Source of the DNA: Patiria pectinifera | Taxonomy: Eukaryota > Echinodermata > Asteroidea > Valvatida > Asterinidae | Assembly (NCBI GenBank): GCA_029964075.1 | Contig: CM057135.1 | Location: 6,929,001-6,993,000 of the forward strand | Length of the DNA: 64,000 bases | Reading direction: 5' to 3' | Part shown: positions 24,079 to 36,195 of the stretch, piece by piece | How the letters are laid out: the number at the start of each line of letters is the position of its first letter | Numbering within the stretch: position 1 is the first letter of the stretch | Notes under the pieces: generated by a model | Database searches by the model: none | What the model was told of the DNA's origin: nothing | The model's input: only the letters and a program-made list of their open reading frames with translations | Made by a program: the position numbers and the translations under genes

Positions 24079-24175
24079 AGCTGTTCCCAATTGAAATTGG
24101 GAACAGCTAAAAAAAAGGAAAAAAAAAAACTTTAACGAAAACAATAGCTGTTCCCAATTGAAATTGGGAACAGCT
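24079..24175. repeat. Two further copies of the perfect hairpin
   Basis: The same 30-bp palindrome lies at 24079-24108 and 24146-24175, each preceded by CTTTAACGAAAACAA. They are 67 bp apart at the right edge of the satellite, so the terminal module itself has been duplicated. Confidence 0.95.
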
Positions 24176-24180
24176 AAAAA

Positions 24181-26154
24181 TACATTTGTAAATGAAGTAT
24201 GATTACAGTAAGGGTGACAACTATTGTGTCACAACCGCAATACAATTTTTCACAAAATTGCCTTTTGTCTTGCACAACATGCAGATTTGTGTAATACTCA
24301 AGATTTTAAAAGACACATGATCAACTAGAATCAAAAGACATTTGCCTTTTGTCAAGTGACTTAACTACATTATGTACAGTCACACTCTTGGGGGCGATGT
24401 GGGCTTCAGGAGTATGTACAGTTTTGAAAAGGAGGGGAAAGAACTGAAGACAAACCATATATATGTATTGTTCAGCCATTTTGTACCAGAACATACTCAG
24501 GACTCGTGAACATCTGTCTGTGGAGGGCATACACACCCCTCCCCCCACCATAGTTATGTAATTGATGTTATATTCCACATGATCACATGCACTCGCATGC
24601 AAATATCACATGCAACATGTGTCGAACACAAAGGTCAAGCAGGTTGGAAAGTGCATACAGCATACACATCTGAATCCGTACGCGATCATGCCACACTTAA
24701 CACATCATACAGATCTTCAGACTTTTGGCATCATGCTAAACGAGCTTAGATTGTAAATACTTTATTTTGTTTATAGTCAATCCTTAATTTGTGAAGAATA
24801 CCACTGCAGTAGTAACACTTTAGTTGTCGCCCTTTTTCTAAATGTTGAACCTCAATAAGCATAAGGGTCTGACGTCTGACAAATGATGTACCAAAGAATT
24901 TAATACACCACTTTGTAAATTGGTCATTTAATGCAACACATCATATATGTATAAATTGACCACAGCAACCCACCAAATTAATAATTAACATAGACTGCTT
25001 TAACAATACTGCCTACTTTGTAGTCACCTAATACTCTTTGGGGCATTTCAATACAGTTTTATGCCGCTGTAACCAAATTGAGTCAACTGAAATGCCACAA
25101 AAGACTAGGGCCTACCAAGTAACCACATTCCTCAAAGATAACACAATACGATCAAACCATCTGGAGAAAAGATGTTCAACAAAATCACTTCCATGAAATT
25201 TCAATTAATAAATTTTCACAGACTACATCATCCAATTCAAAATAGATCATGCCAGTTCATAGCAAACATGCATGCAACATGGAGGTAGGAAACATAGATC
25301 ATTATGCAGGAAATGTAGGTCAGTCAGTTCATCTAAAAGATTGCACTAACAACAGCCATGACAGCCTCACGTCATATACTCCGAACAATTTCACTTTTAT
25401 AGCTCCTTGCCTACACTAGTACTCTGACTTCTTTTCATTCACTATTTTTTGACCTACAAAACACCACTCTGTGAGTCTGTGAGTTTGTGTATATCTTCCA
25501 ATAAAAAGATGTTAACACAAAGATCCCATCATATTCATGTCCTGATGACTTTACCTCAATTTTGTCAACTTTTCGTGAAACACGTGCCCCCCATATCGTC
25601 CCAGTATAGTTAACAACACGTAAAAAGTGGAGTATTTGAGCCACATTAATGTGCGGTACACCCGTCCTGGGCCACGATACACCATGGATATACACCTCCT
25701 AGACCAGGCCGGTACGTGGCTTGTATACATATCCACGTGATACACCATGCAGCTCTGCATACATAATCCACGCATACATCACCAGTCGTCAAACAATCAC
25801 CAATTATACAATTAGGCCTAACACTTCATCTGAAACGTTTACATACAAAACGGTATTCATTATCCAACAGACATTTACAAATACAAGCTAAACAAAACAA
25901 TCTGCTAACAATACTAAATTTTACGCTAACAAAACTGCTCGTATATCGCAGGTCGTACCTCGAAAGCTGATATATGGTTCTGGGTACTATACTTTATACA
26001 TTACATGCACTAGGTTTGTTCGTAGCAAAGATCCTAGAGCGCGTTCGTAGACATGTATAGTCTGTATGAAATTCTGAGGCACCATACTAACACAAATAAG
26101 AGGGCGCTCTACTAGTTGTCCTTAAAACCACTGTGAATTAATTACACCATGCCA
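24181..26154. other. Intergenic, no gene seen
   Basis: AT-rich and without repeats matching other parts of the window. Minus-strand frames at 24321-24602, 25435-25695 and 25551-25775 are open but show no motifs or convincing splice signals. Confidence 0.5.
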
Positions 26155-26447
26155 TAGACCAGTGAACGTGGCGGTATAACGTATACACCGCCACGCGTAC
26201 ATCTCATTGAACAGCTTTCGATCGGCCAGCATTGTCGGGAATAGAATTTTCGTTGGGGTCCCGAAATTTCTTTGGAAAAAAAGAAACTCAAAGTTCGCGG
26301 ATAAGGTTTTGTGTAAGTTCTGGTCATAAAAGTGCTCGTTAAATTGCGGGACTCAAACGGAATTGTATTCCCGCCGATGTTTGCCGATCGAAAGCTGTTC
26401 AATGAGATAAACGTGTGGCGGTGTATACCGCCACGTTCACGGGTCTA
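26155..26447. mobile_element. Foldback MITE, hAT-like
   Basis: Terminal inverted repeats of about 75 bp beginning TAGACC(A/C)GTGAACGTGG and including GCGGT and CCGCC blocks; GATCGAAAGCTGTTCAATGA marks the inner edge. Flanks ACCATGCCA and ACCATGGCA are a possible target duplication with one mismatch and two extra bases. Non-coding; the 86-codon minus-strand frame inside it has no transposase features. Confidence 0.65.
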
Positions 26448-27899
26448 TAACCATGGCATAGAGCAAGGGATGATCATACTCAGCATTTTATTTTGAGTGC
26501 GATTTCTCAACCCCTGACCATCCCCGCCCCCTCCCTCAATTTTACAATCGGTCCCAACTGTTGAGTTAAGCTGAAAATTGTCAACTGACTGCACACAACT
26601 TCACTAGAACTTTCGATTTGTGAAAACAAAGGTTTGACTTTACTCGAATTCTCTACTTGTTCAACCTCACCGTCGTGTACAAATATTTTTCCTTTTTGGG
26701 GGTAATTATTTCCTATTTCTGATGTTTGGTTTACCATACACACAGATACTCCTCATCCTCAATCCCGATTTCTTCAAACGAGGATAAACCGGCGTCACTG
26801 TCAATCCGTAAACCAAAATTTTTAATGAACCATGCATGGACTACAACCACCCCCTCCCCCAAAAAAAACTCAACAAAAAAACTCCTCTCCTCTCAGCCAT
26901 TTGACAATGGCGTCGCAAATTTTGTTCATTTCTTTTTTACAAAAAAAAACACAAGTTAAGCCAAAACAACTTGTATTTGTCCAAAAACACATTTCAAGGT
27001 TTTTTCCTTTGTTAGTTTTTCTAAAAGCTGAGAACTGTCGAGAGAGGTAATTAAGGCTTATGCTCTGTTGCAAACAGATTTACTAGAAAACAGGCACTCC
27101 AAAAATGAACTACAAATCGAACAAAATATATCAAGGATTCACAAAAAACTTTAATCACTGTTTCACGCCCACCTGCACTCCGATTAAAAAAAAACAAGTA
27201 CAAAAGTCAACAATTATAACTGAACACTAAGTCTTCAGTACATATCAACAATATAAACACTTTGGTACAAATCCAAACCTCAAATGTCACTAATTACAAC
27301 TGTACACTTGAGTACAAATGTAAACCTCAATGTATACTACGTCACCGTGGTGAATCGAACCAACTATAGTTCCCTACAATTCAGTTCTGTCTTCCACGAT
27401 TCTCTCACTTGTCAAATTGAAAACTGTGACCTTCTGACTGTGCACTTTTATGTCAAGCTCTAGCAATTTTATTACAATTTACCCAAAGTTGTAACTCCTG
27501 TTTCACAAAAGAATCATAAACACACTCATCAAAGTATGCCTCAAACCATGTTTTTTTTTTAGCTCCATGCTCAAACCCACAGATTCAAAATATACCACTC
27601 AACCACCCAGCTTGCAGAGGTGATCATCTTAATCCAGTTGTGCTGTAGCAAAAACAACACATGACTGGTTTTTATTTTACTGAATTAACTATGATGAAAA
27701 ACACACATTTGTTAGACTATTCACATTCAAAATGGACAGATTAATACACAAGCTTTGGGGTTGAGTGAACAGGAGTGAAAATGTCACTCTAAACCATTCT
27801 AAAACCATTCTGCATAATATCCCTATACCGTGCACCCCCCTCTCACACTACGTAACTGTATAATGTTCATCCATATCACATCGAATGGTTATAACTTCT
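26448..27899. other. Intergenic, no gene seen
   Basis: Several short open frames with A-runs. I see no domain, RNA gene or element end here. Confidence 0.5.
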
Positions 27900-30000
27900 T
27901 GACAACCCGATGATAACACTTCTTGTTATTAGCATATTAGAAAGAAGGCATTTTTTTTTCTGCCAAAAATTCAATAAGCACCATGCATTCAAAATGTATA
28001 AAAAGCAACCATGATCATCAATTTTATATCCCCTCTATACACTGAGGTCTATCAACATAATGTTTTCTAGTCCGAGTAACTTGGACCCTACTACAATTTG
28101 TTTAACATTTGGACAGGTTTTGGCAATAGTAGGGTCCAAGCTGGCCATACAGTTATTTCAAACTTCCATTCTGACACATCTCAGCAACACCATCATTTTC
28201 AGCCCCCAAATAGATATAAAACAACCAGATTTGCAACTTAAGATATCTGTAGACTTCCAAGATTAAGTTGATGGTACTATGGTTGACTAACCATCTGGAT
28301 GGAAAGTGGAATGTTAAGCTTTATTCCGACAGGTTCTTCACACTGTGAACTCAATGAGTTCATACAGTGAGATAGCACGGTGAGATAGAAGAACCCGTCG
28401 GAATATTATAAAAGCTGAAAATTCCACTTTCCATCCAGATGGTAAGTCAACCAGGATACCACCAACTTCATCCTGGAGGTCTACAGATATATTTAGCTGC
28501 ATAGCTGGTAGTTTATAGAAAATTTTGGCGATGAAAATGATGGTCTTGCTGGGATGCGTCAACAGGCAAGTTTGAAATGGCTCTACTATCGTCAACACCT
28601 GTCCAAATGTTTAAAAAAGGCGATTTTTGTAGGGTCCAAGTTACTCGGACTAATGTTTTTCCAATATAATTTTTTTTTTTTTTACAGTGACAGCTCTCTG
28701 ACCTTTTTTGTTAGCTCTCAACATATACATGTACCATGTTCTTTTCATAAAAGGATATCAAAAATTTGTGAAATCATACCAAATACTAAAAAACTTAATG
28801 AATTACACATTTCAGGTCTTCCACACTTTAATTACTTATCAAATATCCACATTTCACAATCATTCTCCCAAACAAACACCTATGCTTGTCGTCGGTTATT
28901 GTTTTAACAGAGTATAATACGTTTCGTAAGCAACTAAAAACACTTTTAAACAAATAGGTTTTTTTCACCTTGTTAATCCAACAATATTTGTTCCATCAAC
29001 AATCAAGCAAAATAATTGTCTCTTTTCAAAAGACTTCATGATGTCCTCAAGATTTGAAAATTCAAGAAACATATACTTTTAATCACAGAAAGCATTCAGG
29101 ATCATAATTAGCCCAAGACATTGAGGTATACTGTATGTACATAATGTTTTTCCAACATCCAACCCTATACTGAGTTTAAGAAAATCACCATGCTCTCTGA
29201 ACTTACAAGTTAGTTAGCTTTCATTTTTTTTGCTAAAAAAACAACATCATCACTTTGTGAAAACAAACTAAGAAACTTAGGATTACTAAGAAACTTTAAA
29301 AAAAATACACAATGAAAATATCCACTTTTTCGGTTTTGAACACTTAATAATCACAGTCACATTTGACAATGATAATAAGACATTTTGTCGTTATCTTTAC
29401 GACAGCATATGGTACAAATATTTGGCAACCAATTAACTCAAAATGGAATTTTCGTAGTACATGTATTATCAAACTAGACACCATTCACTTCAAATCAAAG
29501 TCTTTCATCAACAATAAACTGAAACTCTTGTTTGTTTTCCCAAAGAATTCAATATGTTCCAAAATTTGAAAATTCAACAAACATATTTTCAATCATACAA
29601 ACACCATGATCATGATTACATTGAAATATATCAACATTAGTGTTTTTCCACCATCTTATTACCCTACAGACTTTAAGAAAAGCAACCGTTCAGACTGACT
29701 GCTCTCTCTACAAAGTGGTTTATAGCTATCACTTCTGTTCTCATTTTTGCCTCATAATTTTGTCTAAACAAAACAATTATTTAGAAACTTCCAAATTACA
29801 CAATTAAATACACATTTTCAGTTTTCACACTTAATGATCATTATCTACATTTGACAATTATACCCCTAACCAAACACAATTGTCGTAATTTGTGACACAC
29901 TATGCCAAAATATTCTAAATTTCAGCAGTAACCCAAAATGGAATGTTTGCAGAATTCTCAAAGTATACACCATTCACTTTATTATATTACTTTCAGAGGA
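27900..30000. repeat. Diverged tandem array of about 510-bp units
   Basis: The module TTTGAAAATTCAA(G/C)AAACATAT, followed by a TCA(G/T)GATCAT(A/G)ATTA word and (A/T)GTTTTTCCA, recurs at about 29053 and 29565. A matching third unit is split by the foldback at 28068-28652. Identity is clearly lower than in the satellites, so the duplication is old. No coding content. Confidence 0.55.
28068..28652. mobile_element. Foldback element, hAT-like, with 8-bp target duplication
   Basis: Inverted arms of about 250 bp start TAGTCCGAGTAACTTGGACC and meet near 28350, where TTCCGACAGG and CCCGTCGGAA face each other. Flanks ATGTTTTC (28060-28067) and ATGTTTTT (28653-28660) form an 8-bp duplication with one mismatch. 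Other units of the host array read ATGTTTTTCC at this place, giving an internal empty site. Non-coding. Confidence 0.8.
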
Positions 30001-30341
30001 ACATCCACGATTTTTAAAAAGAACATCAGCGAGGACGTTCTAAGAATCTAGTGTTTTAGGCAACAACACAAATGGTCAAAACCCCATGCACACCATGACC
30101 ACCCTCATGCTCAGCACATACATTTTTAAAGTATTTTCTCACTGACTGTCGTCCCAAAGAAATGATTAGCTTTCAAACAAAATCTAAAACAAACAACGTT
30201 ATTACCCCTCAACCACACCCCCAAAAATGCACCTCTGATTTTTGATTTTTTTTTGGCAACTCGTTTTGCCAACAAGTTTAAAACAACTTTACCAACAACA
30301 CAATCCTAAACATAAAATTATTTTTTTTTCAAAGCAATCAA
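30001..30341. other. Intergenic
   Basis: No gene seen. It ends at the 3' terminus of the LINE that follows on the minus strand. Confidence 0.5.
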
Positions 30342-31469
30342 TCAGGTGCCGTCTTCTCGCAGAAGGTTGGCTGCAATGGATTTCCATCTGTCTCTGTCCT
30401 GAGATGCCCTTGCACATTCCATGTAGCTAAGGCCAGTCAAGTCTCTCACATTATCAAACCACGATGTTTTTCTTCTTCCTCTTGGTCTTTTCACCTCTAT
30501 TTTGCCTTCCAAAAGAGTCTTCCGCAGCATTTGGTTTCTCATCATGTGTCCAAAGTAGTTTGTCTTCCTGTATTTTACTGTTTTTATGAGGGATTTCTTT
30601 GTCATTGCTATTTGAAGGACCTGTTTGTTGGTCGTTTTAACTATCCAGGGGTTGCTCAGCATTCTTCTGTATGTCCACATTTCGAATGCTTCGAGTCGGT
30701 TGATTGAATCTTTCGTCAATGTCCATGTTTCTGCTCCATATAGTACTGTTGACCAGATGTAGCATTTGATTAGTCTTAGCCGTGTTTTGATGTTGAAGAT
30801 GTGTTTTGATGTGGAGATGTGTTTCCTTTTATTGAAGACAGATTTGCCAATAGCTATCCTTCGTTTGATTTCTTCTTGGCATCGCCCATCTTCCATTATC
30901 ATTTGTCCTAAGTAGATGAAGGAGTCGACCTGTTCCAGTACTTTCCCGTCAACCTGGATGCTGGTTTTAGACTTCCTCTTACTGATGACCATTGTTTTTG
31001 TCTTCATGACGTTCATTTTAAGCCCGTGTTTTTCGCTTTCTTCTTTGATTTTGTCCACAATGTTTTGTAGATCCCTTTCTGTTTTTGCTATGAGGACTGT
31101 GTCATCTGCATATCGTAGGTTATTCACATTGAATCCTCCCACATTAACCCCTCTGTAATCTTCAATTTCTCTGAAGATCACTTCTGTGTAGATATTGAAT
31201 AAGCTGGGTGAGAGTACACATCCCTGTCTCACGCCGTTCTTGATTTCAACAGAGGGAGAGAGTGTGTTGCCAATCTGTATTGCTGCTACTTGATCCAAGT
31301 ACAGGTTTTTAATCAGTCGGACGTCTATGCCGTCTAAACCGATTGCTTGCAAGCAGTCGATCATTGCTTTGTGGTGAACTTTGTCAAATGCTTTATCATA
31401 GTCAATGAAGCATACATGTACCTCAGTGTCTAGTTCTCTATGTCTTTCGCTTATTGATCTCATATTGAT
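30342..31469 (-). pseudogene. Reverse transcriptase, C-terminal half of the outer LINE
   Basis: About 376 codons open without interruption after the nested insertion. It begins INMRSISERHRELD, then VCFIDYDKAFDKVHH (palm), NGVRQGCVLSPSLFNIY, and the catalytic LRYADDTVLIA at about 31100-31130. KTKTMVISKRK follows, then thumb and connection segments with YGAETWTLTKDSINRLEAFEMWTYRRML and the terminal RPRGRRKTSWFDNVRDL. The upstream 15 codons of the same open frame come from the 3' end of the nested element, not from this gene. The catalytic motif is intact, but the protein lacks its N-terminal part in frame. Confidence 0.9.
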
Positions 31470-32685
31470 TCTTTTTCTTCTCGGGTCATCACACCACTCC
31501 CTCCCAGTGTTGAGCACAGGATCTCGCTCGGGGGTTGAACTTCTCTAGGTCCTCGTGGGTGCAGGGTTCTGGCAGGTGGGGGCAGACCAGCAGGTGGTCC
31601 ATGGACTGTTCAGCCCCACAGTCACATGCGGTTTCACCATCCTCATTATATCCCCATTTCTGCATCAGGGCTTTGCAGCGTCCGGTCCCTGTCCTCAGAC
31701 GGTTAAGACATGACCAGGTGGGCCATTTCTCACTTGAGCCTGCTGTTAGGGATTCCTTGGGGCTGAAGGAGAGCCCAGAGGGTAAGTCGGCGGTTACAGG
31801 CACTACCATCAAGTGGATCAACAGAGTGAAGGAAGCTGTGCCTTGATTTCAGTCTCTTTTTGGCTGGTTTGAACTCGAAGAGAGGGTGTAAGGGGTCATT
31901 CTCCTGCTTACGCTTCTCCATCTGTGATGCGACTGCCCGTCTGATATATGGGGGAGCAATTCCACACAACAGGTACAGATCGTCTACTCTTGTCGGTTTT
32001 AGGCATCTGGAAATGGCTCTACAAGCAGTGTTCAGAACTGCGTCGAGTTTAGCAGCATGCGATGATCTGCTCCAGACTGGGGACGCATATTCAGCAGCAG
32101 AGAATGACAGAGCAAGGGCTGTTGTACGAATGGTTCTGGCGTCTGTTCCCCAACTGGTGTTTGCCAACTTCCTCAGGATGCTGTTTCTGGCTCCAGCTTT
32201 TGCTTTAGTTTTGGCAATGTGGTCCTTGTATGTGAGGGAGCGGTCTAGGGTGACGCCTAAGTAGATGGGCTTATGAGAGTGTGTAAGAAGTCTCCCATGC
32301 CATCTTACTCTCAGTGTTCGTTGAGCGTCTCGATTCTTAAGGTGGAAGGCACTGATCTGGGTTTTCTCAGGATCGGCCCTTAGATGGTTGGCAGCGTAGT
32401 ACGGAGTAAGATCTGCAAGTGCATCACTGAGTCTTTTCCACCTCCTCGAATGAGTGCTTCTGAGTGGCTATGCACAGGTCATCGGCGTACAGGAAGCTTC
32501 TGGTGTTGGGGTGTAATGGCTGGTCATTGGTGTAGATGTTGAATAGCAGAGGGGCAAGGACGCTTCCTTGCGGGAGGCCGTTCTTCTGTCTGCGCCATCT
32601 GCTACGTTGCCGTTTAGATCCACAAAGAAACGCCTGTTTGATAGCATATTCTGGATCTCAATATGAGATATGAGATATCCAGAAT
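31470..32685 (-). mobile_element. Nested 5'-truncated Jockey-like LINE
   Basis: Inserted into the outer LINE with a perfect 13-bp target duplication ATCTCATATTGAT (31457-31469 and 32686-32698). It ends at the short tail following the stop of its reverse-transcriptase frame (GATGACCCGAGAAGAAAAAG). Its 5' junction carries a short inverted filler (about 32644-32690). The insertion sense is the same as the host element. Confidence 0.85.
31489..32685 (-). pseudogene. Jockey-like reverse transcriptase C-terminus
   Basis: Frame fragments in order: NMLSNRRFFVDLNG; GLPQGSVLAPLLFNIY; catalytic FLYADDLCIA (about 32470-32496); HKPIYLGVTLDRSLTY; the thumb segment with TALALSFSAAEYASPVW; and the C-terminal LRTGTGRCKALMQKWGY followed by the CDCG...MDHLLVCP Cys/His module near the end. 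The reading passes through several frames (breaks near 32580, 32170 and 31750), so this copy is dead. The terminal Cys/His module and GLPQGSVLAP motif are typical of the Jockey/CR1 side of the LINEs. Confidence 0.85.
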
Positions 32686-32698
32686 ATCTCATATTGAT

Positions 32699-33345
32699 GA
32701 TTGCTTCCCTTGTTCCGCTGAAGGTCCAAATCCACATTGCTCCTTCCCAACTTCTCTGTTGATCTTGTTTTTAATACGCTCCAAGATGATCCGGAGTAAC
32801 ATTTTGACCACGTGACTCATCAGACTGATGGTTCTGAAGTCTGTGCAATCCATGGCTTTCATTTTCTTCGGGATTGTCACAAAAATTGATTGTCTAAAAT
32901 CTTCTGGGATATGGCCCGTATTGTAGATGTTATTACACAGTTCTGTAAGTGTTTCTAGACTTTCTTTCTCGAGTGCTTTTAGCATCTCAGCAGTAATGCT
33001 GTCAGGTCCAGGAGCTTTTCCACAGCTGAGTTGATTTATGGCATATTTGACCTCCTGTAGGAGGATCGGTGAGCCATCCTCATTATTGATGGTGGGTTTG
33101 GGTTCTCTCTCATCACCGAACAGCTCAGTCATATATTCAACCCATCTGCTTGATATTTCTTGTTGGTCAAAGATGATGCTTCCCTCTTTACTTCTTATGC
33201 AGCCAGTTCCTTTGTTTGTTGGTTTTGTATTTGTCAGCTCTTTGATCCTGTCATACATTTCTTTTGTTTGATGTTTTCTATCCAGGGTTTCGATCTCCTT
33301 GCATTTCCTTTGTAGCCATGCCTCCTTTGTCTTTCGGCACTCTTT
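32699..33345 (-). pseudogene. Reverse transcriptase, N-terminal half of the outer LINE
   Basis: Open from 33258 to about 32720. It shows MYDRIKELTNTKPTNKGTG, GKAPGPDSITAEMLKAL, PEDFRQSIFVTIPKK and FRTISLMSHVVKMLLRII, then EQCGFGP. The following motif (GTREAIINMR) is in another frame, so one indel lies near 32720. The frame is continuous upstream with the endonuclease remnant apart from the TAG at 33346-33348. Confidence 0.85.
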
Positions 33346-33348
33346 CTA

Positions 33349-33985
33349 AATCTGTTTGTTAATTGAGTGATATTCCGCTGTGTTTTTCTTCTTTTTCCTT
33401 TCGGTCATGAGTTTCAGGATATGATCCGTCATCCATGGTTGCTTGGCCTTTCTTTCGTTCCGGTGAAGAGTTTCCTCGTTGGCATGTTGTATAGTTTCTT
33501 TTCTGTTTTTCCATTGTGCCTCTATTCTGTCTACGTCGCTTTCATGTTGTTCGGTGTCTTCCTTTAGCAGTGTCTCAAATCTGTTCTGCACCTCAACTGC
33601 GTATGAATGCCGCATGTCTGGTTGTTGAAGAGTAGATAGATAATATTTCTTTGTGCCATAGTTTGGATTTTGTGTTTTCTTCACTTTCAATGCAATTGTC
33701 GCCACTACTGGGTTGTGGTCTGAGTAGATGTCTGCTCCAGGGTATGTTTTTACCTGTTTGAAGCTGTTTTTAAATCTGCCTCTGATCATGATGAAGTCTA
33801 TCTGGTTCCGGTACATGTCTCCTGGACTTGACCAGGTGTATAATCTACTTTGTGGGTGTTGGAAAAAGGTATTCCCAATAACTAGATTGTGCTCCTCGCA
33901 GAATTTTATTAGTCTTTCTCCCCTGTCGTTTTGTTCTCCTAGGACATATTTGCCTGTTGTGGGTGGTTGGTGTGATCTACCAATT
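33349..33985 (-). pseudogene. Endonuclease C-terminus of the outer LINE
   Basis: It starts without an initiator in a segment reading GKYVLGEQND. Then comes VIGNTFFQHPQSRLYTW and the late endonuclease motifs NQIDFIMI and YSDHNPVVATI (conserved SDH), followed by a basic linker. The N-terminal catalytic residues of the endonuclease lie beyond the truncation point. A nonsense codon separates it from the reverse transcriptase. Confidence 0.85.
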
Positions 33986-34102
33986 TAAAAATTTTCAAAT
34001 AATATCACTAAAATGAAGTAACATTTTAGTTTATAGTTGTTAAGAGTCATTTCGTGTAAATACTTCATATAAGGGTCCACGCTAAAAATTTTGTTTTTAT
34101 AC

Positions 34103-34255
34103 TTTGTGGGATTAAAGGACTTTGGGAGCAAGTAACCAATTTTGAGGCTGCAAAAATTAATTTTTTGAGTTATTTTCAAAGGTCATCAAGCCAAACTGCG
34201 AAGTAATGTCACAAAAGTAACTATATCACGACAAAGTATCATCCTTACCCTTACA
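34103..34255 (+). repeat. Left arm of a 2.3-kb inverted repeat
   Basis: GGGATTAAAGGACTTTGGGAGCAAGTAACC through CTTACCCTTACAAG is the reverse complement, with substitutions, of parts of 36196-36412. The pair could be long terminal inverted repeats of a non-autonomous DNA element or an old inverted duplication. Confidence 0.75.
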
Positions 34256-36195
34256 AGAAAAAATTGAAACACTTCTGAAAAATCTCCTTTATATTATTTT
34301 TAGGCCCTATTATACAGCATGTTTTTACTAGCAAAATTGCATTTTTTACCCCATTTTTATCCCAAAAATATGGAACTTGTCAGGGCACTCAGAATAATTT
34401 CCCTTCGGCTATGGTTAGTTCAGACATTGGTCGTTTCATACCTGGTTTGAACATTTTGGGTTATTGTATATCCTTTGTGCAGTAGCGCTCCAAAAATGGT
34501 AAATTTCACAAAAACCTTAAAAAGTGTATTTTCAGTGTTTTCCTTTGTTTTGAGTAATAACTTGTAAAATTGGTAATGTTCATGAATCTAGCACATTTTC
34601 ACAAACAGAATCAGACTGTGTATCATTTTTAGACCAGTGGATGAATCGTAGGTCGTGAACTCCCCCACACCTGGCTAGGCCCCGCCCACTGCCCCTGTCC
34701 CACCGAATTTTGAGCTTGTATGTTGCATAACGAAACAAATGTAAATAAATAATATGCAAGTGAACACTTTAGAAATAACATAGACTTCCTTTTCACAGCC
34801 TCCCCTTCCCCCACCCCGGGGGCATTGCTTGGGGTTGAGGGTGGGGTGTGACCACCCACCAATAACTTGGCATTGTCGGTACAATCATTGTCACATGGGC
34901 AAAACTCATGGTTTGTAAGCCACAATGAATAATAATGGCCATATCCATTGTCTTCTGATTGAAGTGCACCATTATTCAAACGATGTCCAGTCCTCCCCTC
35001 CCAGCTAGGCCCCGCCCCTCCCCTTGTCACCAAATTCAGATTTTGATTTCTGCATGTATTTGCCTAAATTAAATTGTTAATACTAGATATCAATTTGCAA
35101 GTGAACCTTTTACAATCTATACCAACAGCCATCTCACAGCTAGCCTCTTCCCCTGCCACCCCCACTCCCAAAGCTCAAAAGAGAACCACGCCCTCCCCCA
35201 ACAAGTCAACCAGTACACTTTTGTTCAAATTACATACATGCATATGGCCTTGGGGAAAGTCTGAATTATGTAAGGTTGCTTTTTTACAACACAGGGCAGC
35301 TTGGAATATCTGAAAAGCGAGGAGGAGAAGGGGTGTGTATGTCGCGGGGGTGGGTGGGGGGTGTGAAGGGTGATCTGGACACACGCACGTACACTGTACA
35401 CATTTTTTTATATTGCAAGTTAATTTGAAATTACAGTAAAGGTGTGGTGAACAAAATTACGTTTATTTTATTATTTTCAAAACGGAAAAGATCTGGCGAT
35501 TTAGAGAGCAACTAACTCTCATTTGTTTATTTTGAAATACATGTACTTTAAAACAAGGATCACTCCTGCGAAAACTCCGAGAGAACACAGCATCAATTTG
35601 ATTGCATGGATTTCACTCTGAATTGACTTGGTTATATACATATAGTTATGGTCCGAAGTCTTTTTTTAGTGAAAGTGTCCTCCAAATTCGTTTTTTTCCT
35701 GATCAACATGACATTTTGTGACTTTTAACAGTGGTCACCATGGCACCAAACACACTTCTGTAGTGTGTTCATTATTACCATGGCAACCGTTGTAAAGACA
35801 TCAGTGCTCATAAACTACAGTCAACAATACTTCCATTTTCAAAAACTATCAGAAAAGTATTATCTTAAGACTGAAATTCATGGCTATATAATTAACAACA
35901 ATACATGCCCAGTATGTAACGTAGCCGCCATTGGTGCGAGAAGCCCATGTAATTTTAACCTTTCAATCTGTACCATCGTCTTTGTTTTGATGTACGTTTC
36001 TGATAGTTATTGCATGAATCAATTGCAGAGCATTAAATAACATCACCACAGTTATGTATATTTACTTTAAGTTTTGCCAATTGGGGTTGAAAACCCACAC
36101 ATTTTTGGAATAAGATCAGTTAAGTATATAGTCCCTATGGCACTGACAATGGATGCATACAATTGCCTGACTGGGATGAATGTTTACACAAAAAA
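34256..36195. other. Interior between the inverted arms; no gene recognised
   Basis: It contains a diverged tandem duplication (34640-35330). Short open frames show no transposase motif. CATGGCA-type words occur near 35740 and 35780. Confidence 0.5.
34640..35330 (+). repeat. Diverged tandem duplication, about 340 bp
   Basis: The order GCTAGGCCCCGCCC, TTTTGA, a TGCAAGTGAAC word, ACAGCC/CACAGCTAGCC and a C-rich block is repeated at about 34673 and 35005. The copies are heavily diverged. Confidence 0.5.

Larger units (their letters stand above)
17281..24180 (+). repeat. Macrosatellite: five units of about 1.32-1.5 kb
   Basis: Units begin at ACTAGAAATTGTGGTTGTG at 17281, 18599, 19933, 21278 and 22690. 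Units 2 and 3 are almost identical over 1334 bp; the others are a few per cent diverged. Each unit starts with a short hairpin (GTGGTTGT...ACAACCAC) and the words AGCTGTTCCCAAT. It ends with a satellite-like GATGACGTCAGCATGACG segment and an A-rich tract. Four to five TGACGTCA octamers per unit are conserved, several being lost by single substitutions in units 4 and 5. Minus-strand frames of about 70 codons recur but shift between copies and show no family. Not coding. Confidence 0.95.
30342..33985 (-). mobile_element. 5'-truncated RTE-like LINE, split by a nested LINE
   Basis: Non-LTR retrotransposon read right to left: end of the apurinic endonuclease, then reverse transcriptase, ending at a stop followed almost at once by a TGATTGATT-like tail. 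A very short 3' UTR and simple-repeat tail favour the RTE clade, though I cannot exclude a neighbour. It is truncated within the endonuclease at about 33985. A Jockey-like LINE (31470-32685) interrupts the reverse transcriptase. Lesions: one nonsense codon (33346-33348), one frame change (about 32720) and the insertion. Confidence 0.85.

Noticed and set aside
30916-32264. Plus-strand frames antisense to the LINEs
   Set aside because: Shadows of the reverse-transcriptase genes on the minus strand.
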